Origin: DASWOJ01 sp964242415
Lineage (GTDB): Bacteria; Pseudomonadota; Alphaproteobacteria; Acetobacterales; Acetobacteraceae
Assembly (NCBI GenBank): GCA_964242415.1
Contig: CAXTAT010000012.1
Span: forward strand, 1-64,000
DNA length: 64,000 nucleotides
Direction of reading: 5' to 3'
The stretch's first letter is position 1; each line of letters starts with the position of its first letter. The position numbers and the translations under genes were made by a program. Under the pieces are notes generated by a model. It was not told the origin of the DNA, ran no database searches, and worked only from the letters and a program-made list of their open reading frames with translations. Below, one piece after another: positions 41,172 to 49,326 of the stretch.

Positions 41172-41921
41172 ATGGCTGGCCACAGCCAATTCAAGAACAT
41201 CATGCACCGCAAGGGCGCGCAGGACGCCAAGCGCGCCCGGCACTTCGCCAAGCTGATCCGCGAGATCACCGTCAGCGCCCGCCAGGGCCTGCCCGACCCG
41301 GCGTTCAACCCCCGCCTGCGCGCCGCCATGTCCGCCGCCCGCGAGGCCAACATGCCGCGCGACACCATCGAGCGCGCCGTGAAGAAGGCCACCGGCGCCG
41401 CGGGCGGCGACGACTACGTGGAGGTGCGTTACGAGGGCTACGGACCCGCCGGGGTCGCTGTCATCGTCGAGGCGCTGACCGACAACCGCAACCGCACGGC
41501 CTCCGAGGTGCGGGCCGCCTTCAACAAGCATGGCGGGGCGCTGGGGGAGACCAACTCGGTCAGCTTCATGTTCAACCGGGTCGGCGTGGTCGAATACCCC
41601 TCCAAGGCCGCCACCGCCGACGCCATGCTGGAGGCCGCCATCGAGGCCGGCGCCGACAACGCCGAGAGCGGCCCGGACGGGCACGAGGTCACCTGCGCCC
41701 CCGACGACTTCTTCGCCGTGCGCGATGCCCTGGAGGCGCGGTTCGGCGCCCCGGCCGCGGCCAAGCTGGACTGGCGCCCGGCGACCAGCGTGACCCTGGA
41801 CGAGGAGCGCGCGACCAGCCTGCTGAAGCTGGTCGATGCCCTGGAGGACAGCGACGACGTACAGAACGTCTATGCCAACTTCGACATCCCAGAAGGCGTG
41901 ATGCAGGCGCTCTCCGCGTGA
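41172..41921 (+). CDS. yebC: YebC/PmpR family regulator
   Basis: 249 residues, the family's standard length. Begins AGHSQFKNIMHRKGAQDAKRAR, keeps RDTIERAVKKATGAAGGDDYVEVRYEGYGPAGVAVIVE and FNKHGGALGETNSVSFMFNRVG. The family was described as DNA-binding regulators (PmpR) and more recently as ribosome-associated factors that relieve stalling at polyproline; the latter fits the very Pro-rich tolA and tolR products encoded nearby, an inference only. Ends 14 bases before repeat copy D. Confidence 0.95.
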   Translation: MAGHSQFKNIMHRKGAQDAKRARHFAKLIREITVSARQGLPDPAFNPRLRAAMSAAREANMPRDTIERAVKKATGAAGGDDYVEVRYEGYGPAGVAVIVEALTDNRNRTASEVRAAFNKHGGALGETNSVSFMFNRVGVVEYPSKAATADAMLEAAIEAGADNAESGPDGHEVTCAPDDFFAVRDALEARFGAPAAAKLDWRPATSVTLDEERATSLLKLVDALEDSDDVQNVYANFDIPEGVMQALSA

Positions 41922-41933
41922 ACGCGCCGCACT

Positions 41934-42077
41934 TCCCCCTCTCCCTCCGGGAGAGGGCCGGGGTGAGGGGGTCTTGCGGCACCAGCCCCGGCCCATGGCA
42001 GACCGGTTCTGCCGCTGGAAAGGTTGGTGCTTGCCCGCCCCCTCACCCCGGCCCTCTCCCGGAGGGAGAGGGAGAAG
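41934..42077. repeat. Paired-arm CCCTCTCCC repeat, copy D
   Basis: Left arm CCCCCTCTCCCTCCGGGAGA continuing GGGCCGGGGTGAGGGGG, spacer ~70 bases starting GTCTTGCGG, right arm GCCCCCTCACCCCGGCCCTC ending GGAGGGAGAGGGAG. The most regular of the six and the best consensus. Lies between yebC and ruvC, co-directional genes, so the repeat could modulate read-through. Confidence 0.88.
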
Positions 42078-42113
42078 GACGCGCGCCCCTAACCATGGAT
42101 CGCCATACCTAGG

Positions 42114-42620
42114 ATGGCGCGCCTGATGGGCATCGACCCCGGCTTGCGCTTCACCGGCTGGGGCGTCATCGACGTGCACGGCAACCGCCTGCGCCACGTC
42201 GCCGACGGCGTGATCGCCACCGACAACGCCGACAGCGTGCCCACCCGCCTCAAGTTCCTGCACGAAGCCCTGACCCTGCTGTTCCAGGAACACCGCCCCG
42301 ACGAGGCCGCCGTCGAGGAAACCTACGTCAACCGCAACGGCACCGCGACCCTGAAGCTCGGCTACGCCCGCGGCGTCGCCCTGCTGGCTCCGGCGATGGC
42401 CGGCATCGTGGTGGCCGAGTACGGCGCAATGGGCGTCAAGCAGGCCGTCGTCGGCACCGGCGGCGCCAGCAAGGAGCAGGTCGCCCTGATGGTGCGCCGC
42501 CTGCTGCCCGGCGCCACGATCCGCCGGGCCGACGCCGCCGACGCCCTGGCCGTCGCCATCTGCCACGCCCACCACCGCAGCACCCGGCTGCGCGTGATGT
42601 CCGGGACGATAATGGCGTGA
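42114..42620 (+). CDS. ruvC: Crossover junction endodeoxyribonuclease RuvC
   Basis: 168 residues. RNase H-like fold with LMGIDPGLRFTGWGVID (first catalytic Asp), VEETYVNRNGTATLKLGYARG (Glu), and the C-terminal RRADAADALAVAICHAHH (two Asp). It cuts Holliday junctions in the RuvABC resolvasome. Its stop overlaps the ruvA start as GTGA, then ruvA overlaps ruvB as ATGA, so all three are translated in a chain. ATG 42114 or the internal ATG at 42126 could be the start. Confidence 0.95.
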   Translation: MARLMGIDPGLRFTGWGVIDVHGNRLRHVADGVIATDNADSVPTRLKFLHEALTLLFQEHRPDEAAVEETYVNRNGTATLKLGYARGVALLAPAMAGIVVAEYGAMGVKQAVVGTGGASKEQVALMVRRLLPGATIRRADAADALAVAICHAHHRSTRLRVMSGTIMA

Positions 42621-43216
42621 TCGCGCTGCTGAACGGCCGCGTCGATGCCATCGAGGCCGACCGCTGCATCGTGGACGTGAACGGCGTCGGCTACCTGGTC
42701 CAGGCCAGCACCCGCACCCTGTCCGCGCTGGCGACCGCCTCCACCGCGCAGCGCGTGCTGATCGAGACGCATGTGCGCGACGACGCCATCACCCTGTACG
42801 GCTTCAGCGAGGCGGCGGAGCGCGAGTGGTTCCGCCTGCTGCTGACAGTGCAGGGCGTCGGCGCGCGGGTGGCGCTCAACATCCTATCGGCGCTGTCGCC
42901 GGCGGACCTGATCAACGCCATCGCCGCCGGGGACAAGGCCAGCCTGACCCGCGCGCCCGGCGTCGGCGCCAAGCTGGCCCTCCGGCTGCTCAGCGAGCTG
43001 CGCGACAAGGCCGGCACCATGCCGACCGGCGCCGGCCTGACCCTGGCGCCCCCGCCGGTTGGGCCGGAGGCGGATGCCATCTCCGCGCTGTCCAACCTCG
43101 GCTACCGGCGGGCCGAGGCCTATCCGGTGGTGGTGCGCGTGCTGGAACGGCTGGGGGAGGGGGCCGCCATCGGCCAGGTCATCCGTGAGAGCCTGCAGGA
43201 ACTGGCCGTCAAATGA
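42617..43216 (+). CDS. ruvA: Holliday junction branch migration protein RuvA
   Basis: 199 residues from GTG 42617. OB-fold LLNGRVDAIEADRCIVDVNGVGYLV, the two helix-hairpin-helix motifs (TVQGVGARVALNILSAL and RAPGVGAKLALRLLSELRDK) and the RuvB-binding C-terminal domain beginning DAISALSNLGYRRAEA are all present. RuvA binds four-way junctions and loads the RuvB motor. Overlaps both neighbours by four bases. Confidence 0.95.
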   Translation: MIALLNGRVDAIEADRCIVDVNGVGYLVQASTRTLSALATASTAQRVLIETHVRDDAITLYGFSEAAEREWFRLLLTVQGVGARVALNILSALSPADLINAIAAGDKASLTRAPGVGAKLALRLLSELRDKAGTMPTGAGLTLAPPPVGPEADAISALSNLGYRRAEAYPVVVRVLERLGEGAAIGQVIRESLQELAVK

Positions 43217-44247
43217 GTGAAGACCGCGACCTGACGCCGTCCCGCATCGACGAGGACTCGGGCGAGGGCAGCCTGCGCCCGCAGACGCTGGCGGAGTTCG
43301 TGGGACAGAAGGCCAGCCGCGAGAACCTGCGCATCTTCATCCAGGCCGCCCGCGGCCGCGGCGAGGCGCTGGACCATGTGCTGCTGCACGGCCCGCCCGG
43401 CCTGGGCAAGACCACCCTGGCGCAGATCGTCGCCCGCGAGCTGGGCGTGGGCTTCCGCGCCACCAGCGGCCCCGTCATCCAGCGGGCGGGGGACCTGGCC
43501 GCGATCCTCACCAACCTGCAGCCGCGCGACGTGCTGTTCATCGACGAGATCCACCGCCTGCAGCCCGCCATCGAGGAGGTGCTGTATCCCGCAATGGAGG
43601 ATTTCCAGCTCGACCTCATCATCGGCGAAGGCCCGGCGGCGCGCAGCGTGCGGATCGACCTGTCCGCCTTCACGCTGGTCGGCGCCACCACGCGGGCCGG
43701 GCTGCTGGCGACGCCGCTGCGCGACCGCTTCGGCATCCCGCTGCGCCTGATCTTCTACACCGTCCCCGAACTGGAGCTGATCGTCGCCCGCGGCGCGGAG
43801 AAGCTCGGCTTCCGCCTGACCGCCGAGGGCGCGTCCGAGATCGCCCGGCGCTCCCGCGGCACCCCGCGCATCGCCGGCCGGCTGCTGCGCCGGGTGCGGG
43901 ACTTCGCCGCCGTGGCCGGGCAGGACCCGGTGACGCAGGAGATCGCCGACGCCGCCCTGACCCGGCTGGAGGTGGACCGGCTGGGCCTGGACGCCATGGA
44001 CCGCCGCTACCTGCGCCGCATCGCCGAGCACCACGCGGGCGGACCCGTCGGGGTCGAGACCTTGGCGGCGGCGCTGGCCGAGGCGCGCGACACGCTGGAG
44101 GACGTGATCGAACCCTACCTGATCCAGGAGGGCCTGGTTCTGCGCACCAGCCGCGGCCGCATGCTGGGCGAGGCCGGCTGGCGCCAGCTCGGCATCCTGC
44201 CGCCCCGGGTTCAACCGCAATTCGACCTGCTGGGCGACCCCGAGTGA
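43213..44247 (+). CDS. ruvB: Holliday junction branch migration ATPase RuvB
   Basis: 344 residues. AAA+ motor with LRPQTLAEFVGQ, Walker A HGPPGLGKTTLA (residues 60-67), Walker B LFIDEIHRLQP, sensor 1 VGATTRAGLLATPLRDRFG, the Arg finger in ARRSRGTPRIAGRLLRRVRD, and the C-terminal winged helix with IEPYLIQEGLVLRTSRGRM. Drives branch migration with RuvA. Ends seven bases before repeat copy E. Confidence 0.97.
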   Translation: MSEDRDLTPSRIDEDSGEGSLRPQTLAEFVGQKASRENLRIFIQAARGRGEALDHVLLHGPPGLGKTTLAQIVARELGVGFRATSGPVIQRAGDLAAILTNLQPRDVLFIDEIHRLQPAIEEVLYPAMEDFQLDLIIGEGPAARSVRIDLSAFTLVGATTRAGLLATPLRDRFGIPLRLIFYTVPELELIVARGAEKLGFRLTAEGASEIARRSRGTPRIAGRLLRRVRDFAAVAGQDPVTQEIADAALTRLEVDRLGLDAMDRRYLRRIAEHHAGGPVGVETLAAALAEARDTLEDVIEPYLIQEGLVLRTSRGRMLGEAGWRQLGILPPRVQPQFDLLGDPE

Positions 44248-44254
44248 CCCACTT

Positions 44255-44434
44255 CCCCCTCTCCCTCCGGGCTTGGGCCGTGAAACGGACCAAGGCCGGG
44301 GTGAGGGGGTCTTGCGGCGCGGTCCCCAGCCCCCGCAAGACTCGCTCTTCTACGGCAAAGAACGGTGCTTGCCCGCCCCCTCACCCCGGCCTTGGTCCGT
44401 TTCACGGCCCAAGGCCGGAGGGAGAGGGAGCAGG
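44255..44434. repeat. Paired-arm repeat, copy E, with the same hairpin substituted into both arms
   Basis: Frame as in copies A and D (CCCTCTCCCTCCGG...GCCGGGGTGAGGGGGTCTTGC and GCTTGCCCGCCCCCTCACCC...CGGAGGGAGAGGGAG). Where other copies have the short GAGAG stem, the left arm has CTTGGGCCGTGAAACGGACC (then AAG) and the right arm has its exact complement (TTGGTCCGTTTCACGGCCCAAG). The inserted piece is itself a hairpin, CTTGGgCCG-TGAAA-CGGaCCAAG. The right arm provides the GGGAG ribosome site of ybgC. Confidence 0.88.
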
Positions 44435-44437
44435 AAG

Positions 44438-44830
44438 GTGACCTACTCCCTGACTTTACGGGTCTATTACGAGGACACCGACGCCGGCGGCATCGTCTAT
44501 CACGCCCGCTACCTCGCCTTCGCCGAGCGCGCCCGCACCGAAGCCCTGCGCCAGGCTGGCGTCCCGCATGCCGAACTCGTGGACGGCTTCGGCCTGATCT
44601 TCGTGGTGCGCCGCGCCGAAATGGATTATCTGCGGCCCGCCCGCCTGGATGACGAGGTCGTCGTCCGGACAGGTCCATGGGTGCTGGGCGCTGCGACCGT
44701 AGAGGCGCGGCAAGCATTCCTGGTGCGGGATGAGGTGATCGCGTCCCTGCTGGTCAAGCTGGCCTGCGTGCGCCGGGCCGACGGCCGCCCGGCCCGCATC
44801 CCGGACCGCTGGCGGGGTGCGCTTGGGTAG
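44438..44830 (+). CDS. ybgC: Tol-Pal system-associated acyl-CoA thioesterase
   Basis: 130 residues from GTG 44438. Hot-dog fold with the catalytic RVYYEDTDAGGIVYHARYLAFAERARTEAL and VRRAEMDYLRPARLDDEVVV. Cleaves short-chain acyl-CoA (or acyl-ACP) thioesters in the cytoplasm near the membrane; first gene of the tol-pal cluster. The ribosome site (GGGAG, seven bases before GTG) lies within the right arm of repeat copy E, so repeat structure may influence its translation. tolQ starts eight bases after its stop. Confidence 0.9.
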   Translation: MTYSLTLRVYYEDTDAGGIVYHARYLAFAERARTEALRQAGVPHAELVDGFGLIFVVRRAEMDYLRPARLDDEVVVRTGPWVLGAATVEARQAFLVRDEVIASLLVKLACVRRADGRPARIPDRWRGALG

Positions 44831-44838
44831 GAGTTTGA

Positions 44839-45549
44839 GTGTTGGGTGGTGACGCGACGAATGCGGTGGCGGGGGGTGACCTCTCGCTGCTGACGCTGTT
44901 CCTGCAGGCGGACTTGGTGGTGAAGACCGTCATGCTGCTGCTGCTGGCGGCCAGCGTATGGGTGTGGGCCATCGTGTTCGAGAAGACCGCGACGCTGCGC
45001 CGGGTCAACCGCGCCGCCACGCAGTTCGAGGACCGCTTCTGGTCCGGCGGCAGCCTGGACGAGCTGTATGACGCCGAGGGCGCCCGCCCCGTGCACCCCG
45101 TCGCCGCCGTGTTCGGCGCCGCAATGGGCGAGTGGCGGCGCAGCACCAAGGTCGCCGGCGCCGACGTGAGCCGCGGCGGCGTGCGCGACCGGGTGGACCG
45201 CACCGTCGCCGTCACCATCCAGCGCGAGATGGACCGCATGGAGCGGTGGATGGTGTTCCTCGCCTCCGTCGGGGCCACGGCGCCGTTCATCGGGCTGTTC
45301 GGAACCGTGTGGGGCATCATGCGCAGCTTCTCGGCCATCGCGACCAGCCGCAACACCAACCTGTCGGTGGTGGCGCCGGGCATTGCGGAGGCGCTGTTCG
45401 CCACCGCCATCGGCCTGGTGGCGGCGATCCCCGCGGTGCTGGCCTACAACAAGCTCAGCACCGACCTGGCGCGGTTCGCCTCCCGCATGGAGGGGTTCGG
45501 CAGCGAGTTCGCCGGCATCCTGTCGCGGCAGTCTGAAGAAAGGGCGTAG
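44839..45549 (+). CDS. tolQ: Tol-Pal system proton channel subunit TolQ
   Basis: 236 residues from GTG 44839 with TAGGAG upstream. Three membrane helices: about 22-44 (LVVKTVMLLLLAASVWVWAIVF), ~135-160 (FLASVGATAPFIGLFGTVWGIM) and ~175-200 (IAEALFATAIGLVAAIPAVLAYN), matching the ExbB/TolQ/MotA fold with the conserved GxVWGI and AEALxxTAxGL motifs. Forms the TolQ5-TolR2 proton-driven motor in the inner membrane that energises outer membrane constriction at division. Confidence 0.95.
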   Translation: MLGGDATNAVAGGDLSLLTLFLQADLVVKTVMLLLLAASVWVWAIVFEKTATLRRVNRAATQFEDRFWSGGSLDELYDAEGARPVHPVAAVFGAAMGEWRRSTKVAGADVSRGGVRDRVDRTVAVTIQREMDRMERWMVFLASVGATAPFIGLFGTVWGIMRSFSAIATSRNTNLSVVAPGIAEALFATAIGLVAAIPAVLAYNKLSTDLARFASRMEGFGSEFAGILSRQSEERA

Positions 45550-45552
45550 GCC

Positions 45553-46092
45553 ATGGCGGGACAGCTTGGGGATTACGGCCGGGGCCGGCGGCGCTACCGG
45601 CCGCTGGCCGAGATCAACGTGACGCCGCTGGTCGATGTCATGCTTGTGCTGCTGATCGTGTTCATGGTGGCGGCGCCGCTGATGACTTCGGGCGTGAACG
45701 TCGATCTGCCCAAGGCCAGCGCCGCGCCGCTGGCGCAGGACAGTGAGCCGGTGACGGTCTCGATCAACGCCGAGGGCAAGATCTTCGTCGGCGAGACCGA
45801 GGCCGCGCTGCCGGACCTGGTCGGACGGCTGCAGGCGGCGACCGACAACAAGACCGACCGCCGGATTTTCGTGCGCGGCGACAAGGCGGTCACCTACGGC
45901 CGCATCATGGAGGTGATGTCCACCGTGAACCAGGGCGGCTTCACCAAGGTGGCGCTGCTGGCGGAGCAGACCGGGGGACCGGCTGCACCGCCCGCCGCAT
46001 CCACGCCCGCGGCGGCGCCGGCTGCCGCACCCCCATTGCCGGCCGCGTCCGTGCCAGCGCCCCCAGGCAGCCGCCGGCAGGGGCGCGGCTAG
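45553..46092 (+). CDS. tolR: Tol-Pal system protein TolR with long Pro/Ala tail
   Basis: 179 residues. Short cytoplasmic N-terminus, then INVTPLVDVMLVLLIVFMVAAPLM, which holds the proton-carrying Asp in a single membrane helix, followed by the periplasmic ExbD-like domain (VTVSINAEGKIFVGETEAALPDL, YGRIMEVMSTVNQGGFTKVALLAEQ). About 40 extra C-terminal residues of Pro and Ala (from ~145) exceed the family's normal 140-150 length. Pairs with TolQ. TolA follows after 31 bases. Confidence 0.93.
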   Translation: MAGQLGDYGRGRRRYRPLAEINVTPLVDVMLVLLIVFMVAAPLMTSGVNVDLPKASAAPLAQDSEPVTVSINAEGKIFVGETEAALPDLVGRLQAATDNKTDRRIFVRGDKAVTYGRIMEVMSTVNQGGFTKVALLAEQTGGPAAPPAASTPAAAPAAAPPLPAASVPAPPGSRRQGRG

Positions 46093-46123
46093 GCAGCCAT
46101 GCCCCGGCCGGCCTGACGCCGCC

Positions 46124-47350
46124 ATGAGTCCGATGCGCCGCACCGGGGCGATCTCGTTCGCCCTGCATGCCCTGTTGCTGCTGACGCTGCTTTTGGTCGT
46201 GCCGCCGCGCATTCCCGAGATGGGCGCGCAGGACGCGATGGAGGTGCAGTTCGAGGCGCCGCCCGCCCCGGCGCAACGCAGCCCGGTGCGTGCGCCGACG
46301 CCCTCCGCCGCGCCCGCACCGGAGCCATCGCCGCCGACGCAAGCCGATCAGGCGGCGCCGGACCAGGCCCGGCCGGAACCGCCGTTGCCGCTGCCGCCCC
46401 CGTTGCCGCCGCCACCTGCTCCGCCCGCACCCGCGCCGCCGGTTCCGGCGCCGCCCGTGCCGACCTCACCCCTGCCGACTCCGCCCGCGCCGCCCGCGCC
46501 CGTGCCAACGCCGCCCGTGCCGCGCCCACCCACGCCGACGCCGCCTGTGCCGCCCCCACCCGTGCCAACCCCGCCGCCGCCGACGCCGCCCGTGCCGCGG
46601 GCGCCGACCCCGCCGCCTGCCCCGGCGCCTGCCCCGGCGCCGCTTCCCGTCGCGCCGGCTCCCTCGCCCCTGCCGCAGCCGCGCCAGCAACCACCCATAC
46701 CGCCTGCACCCGTGCCGCCGCGCCCAACCCCTTCGCAGCTTGCCCGGCCGGTGCCGCCGACGCCACCGCCGCCGCCTGCGCCGCCGCAGCCTGCCCGGCC
46801 CACCTCGCCGCAGGCTGCCGCATCTGCGCCGCCGCCGCGCCCCGCGCCACCCGTCCCAGGGCCGACCGCCGCGAGCAGCAGCACGACAAGCCGGCCCACC
46901 CCGTCCCGCAGCACGGCCGACAACAGCACGCTGGACAACGTCCTGGCCCGGCTCCGCGCCACCCAGCCGCAGCCTGCACGCGAGGGTCGTCCGGCCACAG
47001 CACCCCGTGGCGGCAGCCCCGGCGGCGGCATCCCGAACGGCGCCGAGAACGCCCAGCTCTCCGCCGCCAACCGCGGCGCCATCGGCGAACGGCTGCGCGA
47101 GTGCTGGACCGGGGACAAGGCGGCGCTGGACTATGACAAGCAGCTCGTCCACCTGCGCGTCACCACCGACGCGGACGGCGTGATCCGTCAGGCCGACCTG
47201 ACGGGCACCGACGCCTCGCGGGTCGGTGTCGCCCGGGCGTTTGCCGAGCGTGCCAGGCGCGCAGCCCTGGACGCGCAGTGCAGCCGGCTGCCGCTGCCGA
47301 GCGCCATGCTGGGCCAGGTGCACACTTTTGACATCACGTTCCGCCCATAA
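46124..47350 (+). CDS. tolA: TolA-like protein with a polyproline central domain
   Basis: 408 residues. Short N-terminus with a membrane helix (AISFALHALLLLTLLLVVPP), then ~240 residues of Pro-rich repeats (PPVPTPPVPRPP and variants) instead of the Ala/Lys helical domain II of E. coli TolA, and a C-terminal domain III-type TonB/TolA fold (IGERLRECWTGDKAALDYDKQLVHLRVTTDADGVIRQADL...ARRAALDAQC). Position between tolR and tolB and the domain order identify it. Spans the periplasm to contact TolB/Pal. The DNA of 46380-46870 is a degenerate tandem of CCGCCCGTGCC units. Confidence 0.88.
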   Translation: MSPMRRTGAISFALHALLLLTLLLVVPPRIPEMGAQDAMEVQFEAPPAPAQRSPVRAPTPSAAPAPEPSPPTQADQAAPDQARPEPPLPLPPPLPPPPAPPAPAPPVPAPPVPTSPLPTPPAPPAPVPTPPVPRPPTPTPPVPPPPVPTPPPPTPPVPRAPTPPPAPAPAPAPLPVAPAPSPLPQPRQQPPIPPAPVPPRPTPSQLARPVPPTPPPPPAPPQPARPTSPQAAASAPPPRPAPPVPGPTAASSSTTSRPTPSRSTADNSTLDNVLARLRATQPQPAREGRPATAPRGGSPGGGIPNGAENAQLSAANRGAIGERLRECWTGDKAALDYDKQLVHLRVTTDADGVIRQADLTGTDASRVGVARAFAERARRAALDAQCSRLPLPSAMLGQVHTFDITFRP

Positions 47351-47369
47351 GGGCGCGAAGGAGACCACG

Positions 47370-48728
47370 ATGCCCCCGCTTCGCACCCTGATGGCTCGCC
47401 GCAGCCTGCTTACCGGCATTGCCGTTGCCGCCGTCCCACTGCTGGCCCAGGCGCAGGGGGTCGGCGCCGGCAACCAGCAGCCGGAGATCACCGTGGACCG
47501 CGCCCGCACCGCGCCCATCCCCATCGCCATCCCCGACTTCACCGGCACGCAGCTCGGCGCCGACATGGTGGCGGTGATCACCAACAACCTCGGCCGCTCC
47601 GGCCTGTTCCGCCCGATCAGGCAGGCGTCCCAGATCACCCCCGCCTCAACGGGCGCCTCGGCGGGCGACACCCCCAACTTCGACACCTGGAAGGCTGCCG
47701 GCGCCCAGGCCCTGGTGACCGGCCGGGTGGAGGGCGGCGGCAGCAACGTCCGGGTGGAGTTCCGGCTGTGGGACGTGCTGCCGGGCCAGCAGATCCAGGG
47801 GACCGCCTACACCACCACCAGCAGCAACTGGCGGCGCATCGCCCACATCATCAGCGACGTCATCTATGAGCGGCTGCTGGGCGAGAAGGGCTACTTCGAC
47901 ACCCGTGTCGTCTATGTCGCCGGCACCGGCCCGCGCGACCACCGGACCAAGCGCCTGGCGATCATGGACCAGGACAGCGAGAACAACCGCTTCCTGACCG
48001 ATGGCGCCTGGCTGGCGCTGACGCCGCGCTTCCACCCGACGCGCGACCAGATCGTCTATATGTCCTACCGGGACAACCGGCCCAGGGTTTACACCTTCGA
48101 CCTCGGTAGCGGCGCGCAGCGCCTGCTCGGGGAGTACGAGGGCATGACCTTCGCCCCCCGCTACTCGCCGGACGGCAACACCATCGTGATGTCGGTCACC
48201 CGCGGCGCCGGCTCGGACATCGTGACGGCCAGCGCCGGCGGTGGGCGCGGCCAGACGCTGACCAGCAGCGGCGCCATCGACACCAGCCCGTGCTTCAGCC
48301 CGGACGGCGCGCAGATCGTGTTCAACTCGGACCGCGGCGGCGACCAGCAGCTTTACATCATGGATGGCGGCGGCGGCGGGGTGCGGCGCATCAGCTTCGG
48401 CCGCGGCCGGTATGCGACGCCCGTCTGGTCGCCGCGCGGCGACCTGATCGCCTTCACCCGGCTGAACGGCGGCACCTTCGCCATCGGCGTCATGCGGCCG
48501 GACGGCTCGGGGGAGCGCATCCTCACCGAGAGCTTCTCGGTCGAGGGCCCCACCTTCGCCCCGAACGGCCGGGTGCTGATGTTCTACCGGGAAAGCGCGG
48601 CGCAGGGGCGCAGCGGCAGCGGCTACTCGTCGCGGCTGGTGTCGATCGACATCACCGGGTTCAACGAGCGCCCGGTCAGCACGCCCACCGACGCCTCCGA
48701 CCCGGCCTGGTCGCCGCTGCTGGCGTGA
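47370..48728 (+). CDS. tolB: Tol-Pal system beta-propeller protein TolB
   Basis: 452 residues from ATG 47370 (GAAGGAG upstream). Signal MARRSLLTGIAVAAVPLLAQAQ has a twin Arg and may be Tat- or Sec-type. The N-terminal domain (IPIAIPDFTGTQLGADMVAVITNNLGRSGLF) is followed by WD40-like PD40 repeats such as PRFHPTRDQIVYMSYRDNRPRVY, FAPRYSPDGNTIVMSVTRG, CFSPDGAQIVFNSDRGG. Periplasmic partner of Pal and TolA. Full length with normal family organisation. Confidence 0.95.
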   Translation: MPPLRTLMARRSLLTGIAVAAVPLLAQAQGVGAGNQQPEITVDRARTAPIPIAIPDFTGTQLGADMVAVITNNLGRSGLFRPIRQASQITPASTGASAGDTPNFDTWKAAGAQALVTGRVEGGGSNVRVEFRLWDVLPGQQIQGTAYTTTSSNWRRIAHIISDVIYERLLGEKGYFDTRVVYVAGTGPRDHRTKRLAIMDQDSENNRFLTDGAWLALTPRFHPTRDQIVYMSYRDNRPRVYTFDLGSGAQRLLGEYEGMTFAPRYSPDGNTIVMSVTRGAGSDIVTASAGGGRGQTLTSSGAIDTSPCFSPDGAQIVFNSDRGGDQQLYIMDGGGGGVRRISFGRGRYATPVWSPRGDLIAFTRLNGGTFAIGVMRPDGSGERILTESFSVEGPTFAPNGRVLMFYRESAAQGRSGSGYSSRLVSIDITGFNERPVSTPTDASDPAWSPLLA

Positions 48729-48783
48729 CTGCTGGCCGCCGGCCAAGCCCGTCAATGCAATCCCGTCAGTGCTGGGGGCTGCC

Positions 48784-48812
48784 TTGACCCCGGCGCGCAC
48801 CAAGCCTATCGC
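48784..48812 (+). promoter_or_regulatory. Internal promoter before pal
   Basis: TTGACC (48784-48789), 17-base spacer, TATCGC (48807-48812). Start predicted near 48819, leader about 24 bases. Would allow pal, cpoB and downstream genes to be expressed apart from tolQRAB. Confidence 0.5.
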
Positions 48813-48842
48813 CAGTCGTAACAAGACCGGAATTTTAGCCGC

Positions 48843-49319
48843 ATGAACATCAAAGCCGCCGCCCCTCTGGCCCTGTTGCTGCTTTTGGGCGCCTGCGCCA
48901 ACAAGACCGCCGACGCCAGCGCCACCACCGGGTCGGGCAGCATCGCGCCCCAGGGTCCCGGGCCCGGCAGCCAGGATGACCTGGCGAACAACGTCGGCGA
49001 CAAGGTGTTCTACGCCACCGACAGTTCGAGCCTGAGTGGCGACGCCCGCTCCACCCTGGACCGGCAGGTGGCCTGGCTGGGACGGTATCCCCAGGTGCAG
49101 GTGCAGATGGGCGGTAACTGCGACGAGCGGGGAACGACCGAGTACAACCTGGCCCTGGGGCAGCGCCGGGCCAGCGGGGCGCGCGATTACCTGGTGGCGC
49201 ATGGCGTGTCGTCGGCCCGCGTGACGGCCATCAGCTACGGCAAGGAGCGGCCGATCGCGGTGGGGTCGGATGAGGCCGCCTGGGCGCAGAACCGGAACGC
49301 CACCACGTCCGTCCGCTAA
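48843..49319 (+). CDS. pal: Peptidoglycan-associated lipoprotein Pal
   Basis: 158 residues. Lipoprotein signal MNIKAAAPLALLLLLGACANK with lipobox LGAC (Cys about 18), a flexible stretch, then an OmpA-like domain: VFYATDSSSLSGDARSTLDRQVAWLGRYP, MGGNCDERGTTEYNLALGQRRASGARDYLVAHGV and the final ISYGKERPIAVGSDEAAWAQNRNATTSVR. The Asp and Arg that bind diaminopimelate are in NCDERGTTEYNLALGQRRA. Anchored in the outer membrane, it ties TolB to peptidoglycan. Has its own putative promoter. Confidence 0.95.
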   Translation: MNIKAAAPLALLLLLGACANKTADASATTGSGSIAPQGPGPGSQDDLANNVGDKVFYATDSSSLSGDARSTLDRQVAWLGRYPQVQVQMGGNCDERGTTEYNLALGQRRASGARDYLVAHGVSSARVTAISYGKERPIAVGSDEAAWAQNRNATTSVR

Positions 49320-49326
49320 TCCGGCC

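Noticed and set aside
46380..46870. Simple repeat in tolA considered as a CRISPR-like or minisatellite array
   Set aside because: Units are irregular and in frame with a Pro-rich protein; no spacers, so it is coding repeat only.
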